This document shows positions 6,555-14,973 of a stretch of DNA of 38,516 nucleotides, piece after piece (the first letter of the stretch is position 1; each line of letters opens with the position of its first letter). Below the pieces are notes generated by a model. The model was not told the origin of the DNA and did no database searches. It saw only the letters and a list, made by a program, of their open reading frames with translations. A program made the translations under genes and the position numbers. Source of the stretch: Chloroflexota bacterium (lineage in GTDB: Bacteria > Chloroflexota > Anaerolineae > Anaerolineales > UBA4823); the NCBI GenBank assembly GCA_020349245.1, contig CP070764.1, positions 1,225,581 to 1,264,096 on the forward strand, read 5' to 3'.

Positions 6555-9443
6555 TCAGGTGGTTGATACGAATGTGTTGCGCCCTGATTCTTTTGCCCGG
6601 TATAACGCCCTATCCGCCGCCTGGACTAAGTCATTCAGATCTTCCATGGTGTCATCCAGAATTGCCACGCCCTGGCTGACAGTGATCTTGATCTCCCCCA
6701 CACTGGTTTTGGTAATATTGTTAGCAATCAGATTCTGTAAGCGGGAAGCAGTCCTTTCTGCGGAATTCCGATTGCTACCTGGAAGCAGAATTACAAACTC
6801 TTCACCACCAATCCTGCCTACCACGTCTACCTCCCGGGTGTGCTCACGGACACATCGCGCGAAGGATCGCAGAACCTGGTCTCCAATTGCGTGGTTATGC
6901 TGGTCGTTTACGCACTTAAAATGATCGATATCCATAACAATCGCGGCCAAAGGTATGTTGTATCGGCGGGTCCTTTCAATTTCAAGCCTGCCAACTTCAT
7001 ATAACCCGCGTCGGTTATAAAGACCGGTTAAATCATCTGTTATTGCTAAATGCTGGATTTTTTCGATTAACCGGGCATTTTCAAAGGCAACGCCAATTTG
7101 ACTGGCAAATAGTGAATATGCTGGTAGATCATGATAGTTTATCTCCTCTCCCCATATCAGTAGAAAGCCAACTACTTTGGTTCCTGGAATGAGCGGGAGC
7201 AAAAATCCTTTTGCATCTGAGGGAGAATCAACTTCCAAGTCAAATTTTTCCTCGCCCAAATCGGTAAGATCTGGAAAGACTGTTCCAAGAAATTCAATTA
7301 CATTTTCCAAAAAGACAATCTGTTTATGACTGATTAATTCCTTGTAGTAGGAAAACCCAGCAGGTTGCAGCTGGTATTCCATTTCGCTGAACTTGATGAA
7401 ATCCTCCCCGCTATAGAGCCTACGAATGCATTCTGAGTTTTGATGAATAACTAAATATTCTTCATCCTGGGATTTGAGAAACACCAGGCTGTGAAAACCG
7501 AGATGACTGAGCAAATCACCCAGAATCTCCACCATGGTGTCCAGATCCTTCGCAGCTTCAACCTGTGTACCAATATTTCCCAGGGAGGATATGATGGCGT
7601 TTGCCCTCGCTAATTCCTCCGTCCGCTCTTTCTCAGACTCATATAACTTTGCCTTATAAATTGCCAATGCTACAATCCGGGCTGCCTGTTCACTTAGTGA
7701 GATTTCTGATTCTGTAAATTTATGTGCTCCATCGAAGGCGATTAAGACTGCTCCGAGTTTATTTCCATCCGCAGATAATGGTACCCCGAGGATCGATTTC
7801 GCCAGACACCTTGCAGATGGATTTTCTTTTTGTTGGCCAGTAGCATCAAGATCCTCAAAAATCATAGATTTACCTGCACTCAGCACTTTTGAGGTTATGG
7901 TTTTTTCATAATCCTCAATATTTATGTCCTGATATGCATCCCTCTGCGGTCCATATGCTGCTCCCGGGATAACCCTATTCGCAAGTCCATCCCACAGCGT
8001 GATGTACGCGCCATCAGATGAAATTAATTGACCAAGTCTTTCTGCAAGGACCTGGATCATGCCCTCAAGGTCAGGTGCTATGATTGTCGTCTGGGTTATT
8101 TCATTCAGAAGTTTTGTATGGTGGGCGTTCTGCTGGATCTCCCCGAACATACGTGCATTTTCGATTGCTACACCTGCTTGATCAGCAAATGCTTGCAACC
8201 ACCCAGCTTTTTTCTTTGTAAAAAATCCCGGTTTGGCACTGTTGAGATTCAGAAAACCGATTGTCTCTCCTTTCAATCGGATCGGTGCTCCTGCATAAGA
8301 TCGCATCCATTCTGAATGTGGTAGATTGATCCACAACTCACTTTGATGGGTATCAGGGATGAATAGGGGTTTTCCAGACTCGTACATCTTGTTTAATGTG
8401 GGGATGTCTTCGACAAGAAATCTGCTCGCCTGGCGAACCTCTTCTTTCCAATCGTATAAATAACCTTTGCTACGCTCGATTCGGGCTATACCTTTTTCAA
8501 TAAGCATGATGTTTGCCGCATCATGCGGCACAACGTGCTCCATGTTGGTTAAAATCCTGTCGAGGACTTCGTCAAATTCTAAAGTTCCTGATAATGCTGC
8601 TGCGGTATCCCGCAAGGCTTCAGCCAGCAATCGCTGCTCACGTTCAGCTTCCTCCATTAACTTACGTTCAGTGATATCCTCTAAACTGCCCTCATAACAA
8701 ATTATCTCGCCATTCTCATCCATTATTGCCCGGACATTATCCCGGACCCAGATCATTTCACCGTTCCGTTTGTATAATTTCAATTCGTAATCACGGACAA
8801 TGCCATCCTGGAGAAGCGCTTTATGTTCATTTACCCTGTCCTGAGGATCAACGAAGAGTTCGTTGCCAATATTGACATTTGTCAGAGCAGTAAAATCTGG
8901 AAAACCGAGCATATCCACGAGTGCTGAGCTCGCCTCAAGTATCCTTCCATCCGGTGTCGTGCGGTAAAGACCTACGGGTATCCGGTAAATCAAATTCCGA
9001 TAACCATCACGGCTATCAAGAAGCTTATTCCTTTCTGATTTCTGCTTAGATAATTGCTTATACAATTCTTGGATGTATTCTTTTTGTTTGCTAATTACAG
9101 CGGTAATCAACACTAGGAAAAGAATGTAGAAGATTTCAGTTATACCCAGCACTTCGCCTGTCAGCTGCTCATAATAAGAATATGAAGCCAGGAACAGGAT
9201 GATCAAAGAACTTAGGTTAGCAATAAGATATCCCCTAAAATCAAAGACAAAGAGAAATACAACTGCTGGGATTACCGATAAAGTGATCACGAACTTCCCC
9301 ATGTAAGATATCAACATCCACACGGTCAATCCATAAATGGTGGTGAACAATACACCAATTAATATCTTCTTCCGGTTCGATAAGCTTGGTAATCGTAAAC
9401 CACCAAGAAATGTAATAAGTTTATCCGTTTGTTCAACAGTCAT
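6555..9443 (-). CDS. Membrane-anchored PAS-GAF-GAF-GAF-GGDEF diguanylate cyclase
   Basis: A 962-residue signalling protein predicted to make cyclic di-GMP from two GTP. Order: four membrane helices (about residues 26-116), a charged coiled linker, a PAS domain (about 145-260, ending in the typical YEGSLEDITERK), three GAF-like domains (about 285-440, 455-605 and 625-785) and a C-terminal GGDEF domain (about 795-962). The catalytic motif is an intact GGEEF, and the preceding REVD placed five residues upstream matches the RxxD product-inhibition site, so the enzyme should be active and feedback-controlled. No EAL or HD-GYP domain is present. The ATG at 9443 lacks an obvious Shine-Dalgarno. The stacked sensors suggest integration of several small-molecule or redox cues; ligands cannot be read from sequence. 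Confidence 0.93.
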   Translation of the reverse strand: MTVEQTDKLITFLGGLRLPSLSNRKKILIGVLFTTIYGLTVWMLISYMGKFVITLSVIPAVVFLFVFDFRGYLIANLSSLIILFLASYSYYEQLTGEVLGITEIFYILFLVLITAVISKQKEYIQELYKQLSKQKSERNKLLDSRDGYRNLIYRIPVGLYRTTPDGRILEASSALVDMLGFPDFTALTNVNIGNELFVDPQDRVNEHKALLQDGIVRDYELKLYKRNGEMIWVRDNVRAIMDENGEIICYEGSLEDITERKLMEEAEREQRLLAEALRDTAAALSGTLEFDEVLDRILTNMEHVVPHDAANIMLIEKGIARIERSKGYLYDWKEEVRQASRFLVEDIPTLNKMYESGKPLFIPDTHQSELWINLPHSEWMRSYAGAPIRLKGETIGFLNLNSAKPGFFTKKKAGWLQAFADQAGVAIENARMFGEIQQNAHHTKLLNEITQTTIIAPDLEGMIQVLAERLGQLISSDGAYITLWDGLANRVIPGAAYGPQRDAYQDINIEDYEKTITSKVLSAGKSMIFEDLDATGQQKENPSARCLAKSILGVPLSADGNKLGAVLIAFDGAHKFTESEISLSEQAARIVALAIYKAKLYESEKERTEELARANAIISSLGNIGTQVEAAKDLDTMVEILGDLLSHLGFHSLVFLKSQDEEYLVIHQNSECIRRLYSGEDFIKFSEMEYQLQPAGFSYYKELISHKQIVFLENVIEFLGTVFPDLTDLGEEKFDLEVDSPSDAKGFLLPLIPGTKVVGFLLIWGEEINYHDLPAYSLFASQIGVAFENARLIEKIQHLAITDDLTGLYNRRGLYEVGRLEIERTRRYNIPLAAIVMDIDHFKCVNDQHNHAIGDQVLRSFARCVREHTREVDVVGRIGGEEFVILLPGSNRNSAERTASRLQNLIANNITKTSVGEIKITVSQGVAILDDTMEDLNDLVQAADRALYRAKESGRNTFVSTT

Positions 9444-9639
9444 AATTAATAGCGTAAAGTATCTTCAATATCTATATCCCGGAATGGTCAAGACTTGCGA
9501 TCAATATTCATCGTAATATTTCTAAATTCTGCAACAAATATTTACAATCAATTTTACCCAAACCTGTAGGATTTTGGCTTGTCATTTCTGCAAGGGCTAC
9601 TTTAGCCAAAATCTAGACAAAAATAATTTAAAATAATTC

Positions 9640-9668
9640 TTGCAAAGAATTAAATATTGTGAGATAAT
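9640..9668 (+). promoter_or_regulatory. Sigma-70-like promoter immediately before a terminator-like hairpin
   Basis: TTGCAA (9640-9645) and GATAAT (9663-9668) are separated by exactly 17 bases. Transcription would start around 9675, at the base of the hairpin at 9676-9716, so the product would be little more than the hairpin and its U-tail unless the polymerase reads through. No protein gene follows on this strand. The match is good, but AT-rich DNA makes chance matches common. Confidence 0.4.
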
Positions 9669-9675
9669 AACAACA

Positions 9676-9724
9676 CCCACCCTGCCTGGTTGTCCCCCCC
9701 AACTAGGCAGGGTGGGCATTTTTT
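9676..9724 (+). terminator. Strong hairpin followed by T6, terminator-like
   Basis: Twelve perfect GC-rich pairs (9676-9687 CCCACCCTGCCT with 9705-9716), extended inward by up to four more including one G-U, close a C-rich loop; CATTTTTT follows on the plus strand. This is the layout of a rho-independent terminator for plus-strand RNA, yet no plus-strand gene lies upstream of it. It may end a short noncoding RNA or be part of a repeated palindromic element. On the minus strand it lies about 380 bases after the EEP gene, with a weaker T-rich tail. Confidence 0.6.
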
Positions 9725-9741
9725 CCCCCTGATTAAAAGAA

Positions 9742-9776
9742 CAGGGCGGGTCCCACCCAACTAGCCCCCGCCCCTG
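9742..9776. repeat. Second C-rich hairpin with a G-quadruplex motif on the minus strand
   Basis: GGGCGGG (9744-9750) pairs perfectly with CCCGCCC (9767-9773); CA/TG outside extends the stem past one bulged base. The loop repeats the 15-base segment of the first hairpin (9692-9706 against 9750-9764, 14 of 15 identical). Read on the minus strand, 9752-9774 has four G-tracts of three or more, with loops of one, six and one base, matching the canonical G-quadruplex pattern. Function is unknown. Confidence 0.45.
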
Positions 9777-10097
9777 AATAATCATTTTCGGCTTCAATAT
9801 AAGATAACGAGGATTCTTGTGGTTTGTTACAGATCTCTCATTACGAATTTGAATTGTGGGGCCTTCTCCACAAAACCCTGGCGATATTTTGGTTGTCTGC
9901 AGCTCCATCCTGTCCAGATAAATCCTGGCTTTCATAACAATATTTAAAAGCGTTAATTAGGTTTTATAGAATCAATTGGGTGAATGACAGCAATACCAAT
10001 AGACATACCTAAAGGTCTTCCCAAGCATCTATAGGAATATTTATTATTTGCGGGAACAAAAAAATCTATTTGGGGTTTGGTTCTCTAGTAAGTAATC

Positions 10098-11072
10098 TTA
10101 TTTACCAGGTAAGAATGCTTTAAGCAGAACAGGGGTATGATCGGATACAGGACAACCGTCAATTTCGACCTGACGAGCTTCACCAACTTTCCATCCGGGT
10201 TTTCCCCTATTCAAGAACAGATAATCTAGGCGTGATCTGGATAGGATTCCCCCCCAAGGCCACAGAATTTTATGGGTAAATCCATCCTTATCTGGATTTA
10301 ATTCTCTAAACGAATCAAACCAGAAATCCTGTGCATCGCGAATTTGCGAAGTTTTCTCGCTAGCATTAAAATCCCCACCAATGACTGTCGGAAGACCATC
10401 AGATTGACCTTCCACCCATTTAATCAGGCGGCTAAGTTGCAGCTCATTTTGGTTTCCTTTAATTCCAAGATGGACTGAGTAGGCCAGCAACTCCTGATCC
10501 TCGATCTTTATTTTGGCTCCCAGGGCAATTCGCCGGAAAAAAGGGTTTTTGTGTAAGCTCAATTGAGCAATCCGCGGCTCTTCAATGGGAAAACGACTGA
10601 AAACTGCTAGTCCTTCTTCAAATCCAATTCCACCCTCATGGCCATTGGCGCGTGAATAGACATATGCCATCCCCAATTTTTCTGCAAGCCACTCATCCAT
10701 CCTAAAATCTTTGGTCCTGGTAACCTCTTGAAGCAACAGAATATCTATTCCTTCATGGAGAACCAGCTGAACGAAACAACCCAGCCTTTCCTTCAGCATA
10801 CGCTGGCGTGGCCAATCATGCCATAGGTTGGCGGTCATAATCGCGACTTGATTTTCCGTACGCCTCTCCCTTACCACTTCCGGTTCATCCAGGATGGAGA
10901 CTCGTCCAGTAGGTTCTGCGACTGAGATGATTTGACCTGCAATGGGCTGGATCTTCTGGAATAACGTTGATTTATTGAAGCTGTCTTTGATTCTATTCAG
11001 TCTTGAATAAATTCTCGTTGAGTGTGTATTTGGAAAATCGACTTTTACAAATTTTTCATTATGGACAGACAA
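10098..11072 (-). CDS. Endonuclease/exonuclease/phosphatase (EEP) family protein
   Basis: A hydrolase of the EEP (DNase I-like) superfamily, which cleaves phosphodiester or phosphate bonds in nucleic acids, phosphoinositides or sphingomyelin using Mg2+. The motifs appear in order: MTANLWHDW (metal-site Asn), LLLQEVTR (metal-binding Glu), SVHLGIKGNQNE, GGDFNA, SRLDYLF and the terminal SDHTPVLL (catalytic Asp-His). The first hundred or so residues are not part of the fold. The TTG at 11072 is preferred: GGGAG lies six bases before it, and the longer frame back to 11174 would run through the terminator of the upstream gene, giving 324 rather than 358 residues. There is no secretion signal, so it is probably cytoplasmic. 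The substrate cannot be told; pairing with a phospholipid-synthesis gene hints at lipids but is weak evidence. Confidence 0.85.
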   Translation of the reverse strand: MSVHNEKFVKVDFPNTHSTRIYSRLNRIKDSFNKSTLFQKIQPIAGQIISVAEPTGRVSILDEPEVVRERRTENQVAIMTANLWHDWPRQRMLKERLGCFVQLVLHEGIDILLLQEVTRTKDFRMDEWLAEKLGMAYVYSRANGHEGGIGFEEGLAVFSRFPIEEPRIAQLSLHKNPFFRRIALGAKIKIEDQELLAYSVHLGIKGNQNELQLSRLIKWVEGQSDGLPTVIGGDFNASEKTSQIRDAQDFWFDSFRELNPDKDGFTHKILWPWGGILSRSRLDYLFLNRGKPGWKVGEARQVEIDGCPVSDHTPVLLKAFLPGK

Positions 11073-11083
11073 TTGATACTCCC

Positions 11084-11110
11084 AAAAATAAAACCCCCTT
11101 AGATGGGGTT
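11084..11110 (-). terminator. Rho-independent terminator after the CDP-alcohol phosphatidyltransferase
   Basis: On the minus strand, AACCCC and GGGGTT (plus coordinates 11105-11110 and 11092-11097) form a six-base stem with a seven-base loop, followed by TTTTATTTTT. It lies about 40 bases after the stop codon at 11152 and just before the proposed start of the EEP gene at 11072, which argues that the two genes have separate or attenuated transcription. Confidence 0.5.
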
Positions 11111-11151
11111 CCATGCGAGGGGGCATTATATCACTGCAATAAATAGTTAAT

Positions 11152-11685
11152 TTATCTATTAATCCAAAACTCACGAATGCCTTTAAAGAAACCTGGAACT
11201 ACTTGTTTAGGAAATTGCGGCCAGGTGACAATTATCACCAATAACAAAAAGACTAATACCCAGATACCAACATTGGGTAAACGGGTTACAGCAACCCAGA
11301 TGAAATAACCATAGATCGGTGCCTGGCTGAGCATTCCAAGAACATTGAAATCCCTCCACCGCCAGATAACCAAAGCCCAAAATATCACGTAAATACTCGC
11401 AATCCAGATGTTGATATAGTTCGCCGTTATCAGGTAAACCAGGAGACCACAAGAAACCGTCATATCAACTTCTAAATCGTGATCACCGAGCCAAGTATGA
11501 TAATAAATTTTACTTCTGCGCGCGATTTTGCCATCTACAGCATCCCCCGTCCATGCGGCAATCATAATCAGGACAGCTTTTTGTAATCCCGCCTCACCTT
11601 CGCTAATCCCTAACCAAACCAGACTCAAACCGAGAATTCCTCTTAGAATTGTGACGAAATCTGCGACTTGCTTTGCGGTCAACAT
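11152..11685 (-). CDS. CDP-alcohol phosphatidyltransferase family membrane protein
   Basis: A 177-residue integral membrane protein with five to six helices. The signature DxxDGxxAR is present (D48, D51, G52, A55, R56), with D70 and D74 supplying the last two catalytic aspartates of the family motif. Family members join a CDP-activated lipid to an alcohol such as glycerol phosphate, inositol phosphate or serine at the inner membrane. The spacing after AR is one residue longer than the consensus and the usual Gly is displaced (LGDHDLEVD), so this is a divergent member. GGAG six bases before the ATG supports the start. A terminator follows the stop codon. Acceptor alcohol unknown. Confidence 0.78.
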   Translation of the reverse strand: MLTAKQVADFVTILRGILGLSLVWLGISEGEAGLQKAVLIMIAAWTGDAVDGKIARRSKIYYHTWLGDHDLEVDMTVSCGLLVYLITANYINIWIASIYVIFWALVIWRWRDFNVLGMLSQAPIYGYFIWVAVTRLPNVGIWVLVFLLLVIIVTWPQFPKQVVPGFFKGIREFWINR

Positions 11686-11824
11686 CGAGGACTCCGTAAG
11701 GGGTCAGAATAATTTATGATTTGTATAATTTTATCATTGGTTTTGCATAAATCGAATCCGATTGATTCTGGTAAAATTCATCTACCCATATAAATAATAA
11801 TCAGGAGTATGATAGGAATCGATT

Positions 11825-12925
11825 ATGGCTGATCAAAGGTTAAGCAAACTTGCACAAATTCTTGTCCATTATTCACTGGATCTTCGACCAGGAGATCAAT
11901 TCGAAATCCGCACTAATCCCCTGGCACAAGATCTGGCTAAATTGGTCTATAAAGAGGCAGTGTTAAAAGGTGCGCATGTCTTGAATTCCATCTCATTACA
12001 AGGTGGTGAAGAGATCTTTTACAAATATGCGGGAGATGATCAGCTCGATTATGTCTCACCGGTTCGAAAGTTGATTACAGAGACCTTTGATGCTGTTTTG
12101 TACATTGGAGCTGAATACAACACTCGAAAATTATCCGGGATCGATTCAGAACGTATCGCTCGTTTCCAAAAAACAAATACACCAATCTCAAAACGCTTCC
12201 TTGAAAGAGCTGCAAATAAAGAATTGCGCTGGTGTTATACCGAATACCCCACCTCTGCATCTGCCCAGGAAGCGGACATGAGTTTGAGCGATTATGAAGA
12301 ATTCGTTTTTGAAGCCGGGCTTCTAGATGATCCTGACCCAGTTTCTGCCTGGAAAGAAGAAGGAAAACGCCAACAAGAATATATAAATTGGCTTTCAGGG
12401 AGAGATATTGTAGAATTAAATGGGAAGGATGTTGACCTAAAATTTTCAATCAAAGACAGGTCCTTCAAAGAAGCAGATGGAAAAAATAATTTCCCAGACG
12501 GAGAAATATTTACCGGTCCAGTGGAGAATTCAACAAACGGTTGGGTCAGATTTGCATATCCAGCGATTTATGCAGGACAAGAAGTTATTGACGTCGAGTT
12601 GTGGTTTGAAGATGGCAAAGTTGTGAAAGAAAAAGCTTCCAAAGGTGAAAACCTGTTGACGACTTCGCTAAACACTGACCAAGGAGCACGCTTCATCGGA
12701 GAGTGGGGAATTGGAACGAATTATGGCATACAACGCTTCACCAAGAATATGTTATTTGATGAGAAAATGGGTGGAACCATCCACCTCGCTTTAGGTAGCG
12801 GATACCCTGAAACTGGCAGCAAAAATGAATCTGCTATTCATTGGGATATGTTGTGTGATATGACCGAAAGCGAAATCATGATCGACGGTGACTTATTTTA
12901 CAAGGATGGGAAAATCACTATCTAG
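11825..12925 (+). CDS. M29-family metallo-aminopeptidase
   Basis: A 366-residue cytoplasmic aminopeptidase of the AmpS/AmpT/PepS type, which removes N-terminal residues from peptides with a two-metal site. The N-terminal half starts LAQILVHYSLDLRPGDQFEIR, typical of the family. The C-terminal half carries the metal region: GEWGIGTNYGIQR, then IHLALGSGYPETG, and H339-W-D341, matching the His-x-Asp pair of the Thermus enzyme. The closing EIMIDGDLFYKDGKI is also characteristic, and the length is normal. AGGA lies upstream of the ATG. It is divergent from the phosphatidyltransferase gene and sits 83 bases before the LysM protein. It probably recycles peptides in a fermentative metabolism. Confidence 0.92.
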   Translation: MADQRLSKLAQILVHYSLDLRPGDQFEIRTNPLAQDLAKLVYKEAVLKGAHVLNSISLQGGEEIFYKYAGDDQLDYVSPVRKLITETFDAVLYIGAEYNTRKLSGIDSERIARFQKTNTPISKRFLERAANKELRWCYTEYPTSASAQEADMSLSDYEEFVFEAGLLDDPDPVSAWKEEGKRQQEYINWLSGRDIVELNGKDVDLKFSIKDRSFKEADGKNNFPDGEIFTGPVENSTNGWVRFAYPAIYAGQEVIDVELWFEDGKVVKEKASKGENLLTTSLNTDQGARFIGEWGIGTNYGIQRFTKNMLFDEKMGGTIHLALGSGYPETGSKNESAIHWDMLCDMTESEIMIDGDLFYKDGKITI

Positions 12926-13008
12926 TCATCCTGCCAGCATTTAATTCTTCGGGGCATCGAAATTGGAATCAATAACCTTGTGAACTCGGAACTCGGACCA
13001 GCATTCGG

Positions 13009-14817
13009 ATGAATCACTCGCGCTTCTCCTTGAAGCACCATACAATAATAGGGGTAACCAAAGCAATTTCAATTTCTCTGGTAATTATCATTGCCATCTT
13101 AAATCCTTTGCTTATTAACCCCGGCGATTATACGGCTGCTCAAAGCCCTTGTGGAGATTCATATATCGTTTTGCCTGGCGACACACTTGCTGGAATCGCA
13201 GAGCTGTGCGGAACGACAGTTAATGCGATTCTGGACATTAATCCAGAAATTACAGATCCTGATTCCTTGTATCCCGGACAAATCATCAGAATACCACTCC
13301 CTGATGAAATCTTGGAAACTCTGGTTGCTATCTCCCCAACCTGTGGGACACCTGGTTCAAGCTTGCTTGTTGTTGGCAGTGGATTTCCGGAGAACACGAA
13401 TATTCAATTGAGAATTGGAAAAAAAGGTACCGATCCAGAAACGATCCTTGCAACTACTAGTGATGATTTCGGGAGAATTGATACCTCAATAACGCTTCCC
13501 TCCTCCGCTGAACCGGGGACCACTTGGGTGATTACCGGTGAAGTTCAAATCAGCTCCGCACAATTTGTCGGGGTTTCGAACGATTTTTCCGTGATATCAA
13601 CTGCACCCAATCCAAATTCTAGTACCACATACCTTACTCAGGAAGGTGATACCTTATTCAACATTGCAGCCAAATTCAACCGTGAACTGGAGTCCATTCT
13701 CTCGGCAAATCCCCAAATAAGTGGCGCAACTCGTATTTCACCAGGCCAGATTATTTTCATTCCTGCCCAAGAATCTGGACCTGTTACCCGGATTACCCCA
13801 ATCTGCGGACCTATCGAAACACAGCTCCTGGTAAATGGAGATGGTTTTCCGCCTGCAACCTCGATCGATTTAAGCATCGGAAGATACCTCGTGTCCTATG
13901 AGCCGGTCGGGACAACCAGCGTATCTCCTAGTAGAACTTTTCAAACTCAATTGACCCTTCCTACAACTGCAAAAATTGGTGAGTATTGGGTGGTTGTGGC
14001 AAGCTCAAGCAGCTTCCGTGGTATACGATCAACATCAAACATTTTTATTGTGACTAAGATTAAAGATCCAAATCAGCCGACCCTTTATATTGTAAAACCT
14101 GGTGACACTTTGAATGCCATCGCAGCACAATTCACTCAAACAGTGGCCTCCCTGCTGCTGGTAAATCCGCAGATTCGCAATCCGAACCAACTCAGCATAG
14201 GTGAAAAGATTCTCATCCCAGGTCAACGGGAGACCATAATTATTTCACCAGTGAGTGGTCCTCCTCTGACAACAATTGAAACTGGCGGTTTAGGATTTCC
14301 ACCTTTATCGACTGTTTTTATAGGTCTATCCCGCAATTCGGTCGCCTTCAGTTCTGAAGGTCCTGTCAATACGGATGTCAATGGGTTCTTTCGGACCAAC
14401 TTGACAATACCCTCGAGTGCCCGAACGGGGGATATCTGGACAGTTGTCGGGTTGGAGTCGAACTTATCCGGATCAGACGTCATCACTAGATCTAACGAAT
14501 TCACGGTCACCAGCAAGCAACCTTTACTCGAACCAAACCTATCAATTTGGCCATTACAAGGGCCTCCAGGTTCAAAAATGACCGTCGTTGGCAGTAACTT
14601 TCCATCTTTCAGTGAGGTTTCATTTACATTTGGAATACCTGAACAACCACCCTTCTTGACCTCATCATTGTGGACTGAAATAAATGGCACATTTGCAATA
14701 GATCTGATCGTACCTCTATCTGCGAATGCTGGTGAAAACTGGCAGATAACCGCTGAATCAGCTGTAAATCCTCAAATCAACACTACATCCCAACCCTTCT
14801 TAATTGCTGAACCATAA
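13009..14817 (+). CDS. LysM and Ig-like repeat surface protein
   Basis: A 602-residue envelope protein. One N-terminal hydrophobic segment (about residues 19-37) acts as signal anchor or signal peptide. The rest is a repeat: LysM (from Y52, YIVLPGDTLAGIAELCG), an Ig/IPT-like domain starting at CGTPGSSLLVVGSGFP, LysM (YLTQEGDTLFNIAAKFN), Ig-like (CGPIETQLLVNGDGFP), LysM (YIVKPGDTLNAIAAQFT), Ig-like (SGPPLTTIETGGLGFP), and a final Ig-like domain (QGPPGSKMTVVGSNFP) with no LysM before it. LysM binds N-acetylglucosamine-containing glycans such as peptidoglycan; the Ig-like modules are probably spacers or adhesion domains. No catalytic domain is seen. It heads a co-directional run of transporter genes and may tether or guide the machinery they encode. 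Confidence 0.88.
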   Translation: MNHSRFSLKHHTIIGVTKAISISLVIIIAILNPLLINPGDYTAAQSPCGDSYIVLPGDTLAGIAELCGTTVNAILDINPEITDPDSLYPGQIIRIPLPDEILETLVAISPTCGTPGSSLLVVGSGFPENTNIQLRIGKKGTDPETILATTSDDFGRIDTSITLPSSAEPGTTWVITGEVQISSAQFVGVSNDFSVISTAPNPNSSTTYLTQEGDTLFNIAAKFNRELESILSANPQISGATRISPGQIIFIPAQESGPVTRITPICGPIETQLLVNGDGFPPATSIDLSIGRYLVSYEPVGTTSVSPSRTFQTQLTLPTTAKIGEYWVVVASSSSFRGIRSTSNIFIVTKIKDPNQPTLYIVKPGDTLNAIAAQFTQTVASLLLVNPQIRNPNQLSIGEKILIPGQRETIIISPVSGPPLTTIETGGLGFPPLSTVFIGLSRNSVAFSSEGPVNTDVNGFFRTNLTIPSSARTGDIWTVVGLESNLSGSDVITRSNEFTVTSKQPLLEPNLSIWPLQGPPGSKMTVVGSNFPSFSEVSFTFGIPEQPPFLTSSLWTEINGTFAIDLIVPLSANAGENWQITAESAVNPQINTTSQPFLIAEP

Positions 14818-14973
14818 TTCTCACCCTGCTAAAAACCCAGGTGGCTTTGAGCCGGAGACAATCCTTGATATTGATATACCAAGTCTCACAAGCACTCCAA
14901 ATATTCTAGTAATACATCTTTCTCCCAAAAATTTCTTCATAAAATCTTTAAAGGTTTTTGATAAACTGAATCG

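Larger units (their letters stand above)
9444..10097. other. Structured intergenic region without a supported protein gene
   Basis: About 650 bases lie between the diguanylate cyclase and the EEP protein. The region holds a sigma-70-like promoter, a very stable hairpin with a T-run and a second C-rich hairpin, listed separately. A 112-codon minus-strand frame (9597-9935) crosses both hairpins and has no ribosome binding site or recognisable family, so it is not called. Confidence 0.6.

Noticed and set aside
9597..9935. 112-codon minus-strand frame
   Set aside because: It runs through two strong hairpins and has biased, low-information composition with no ribosome binding site.
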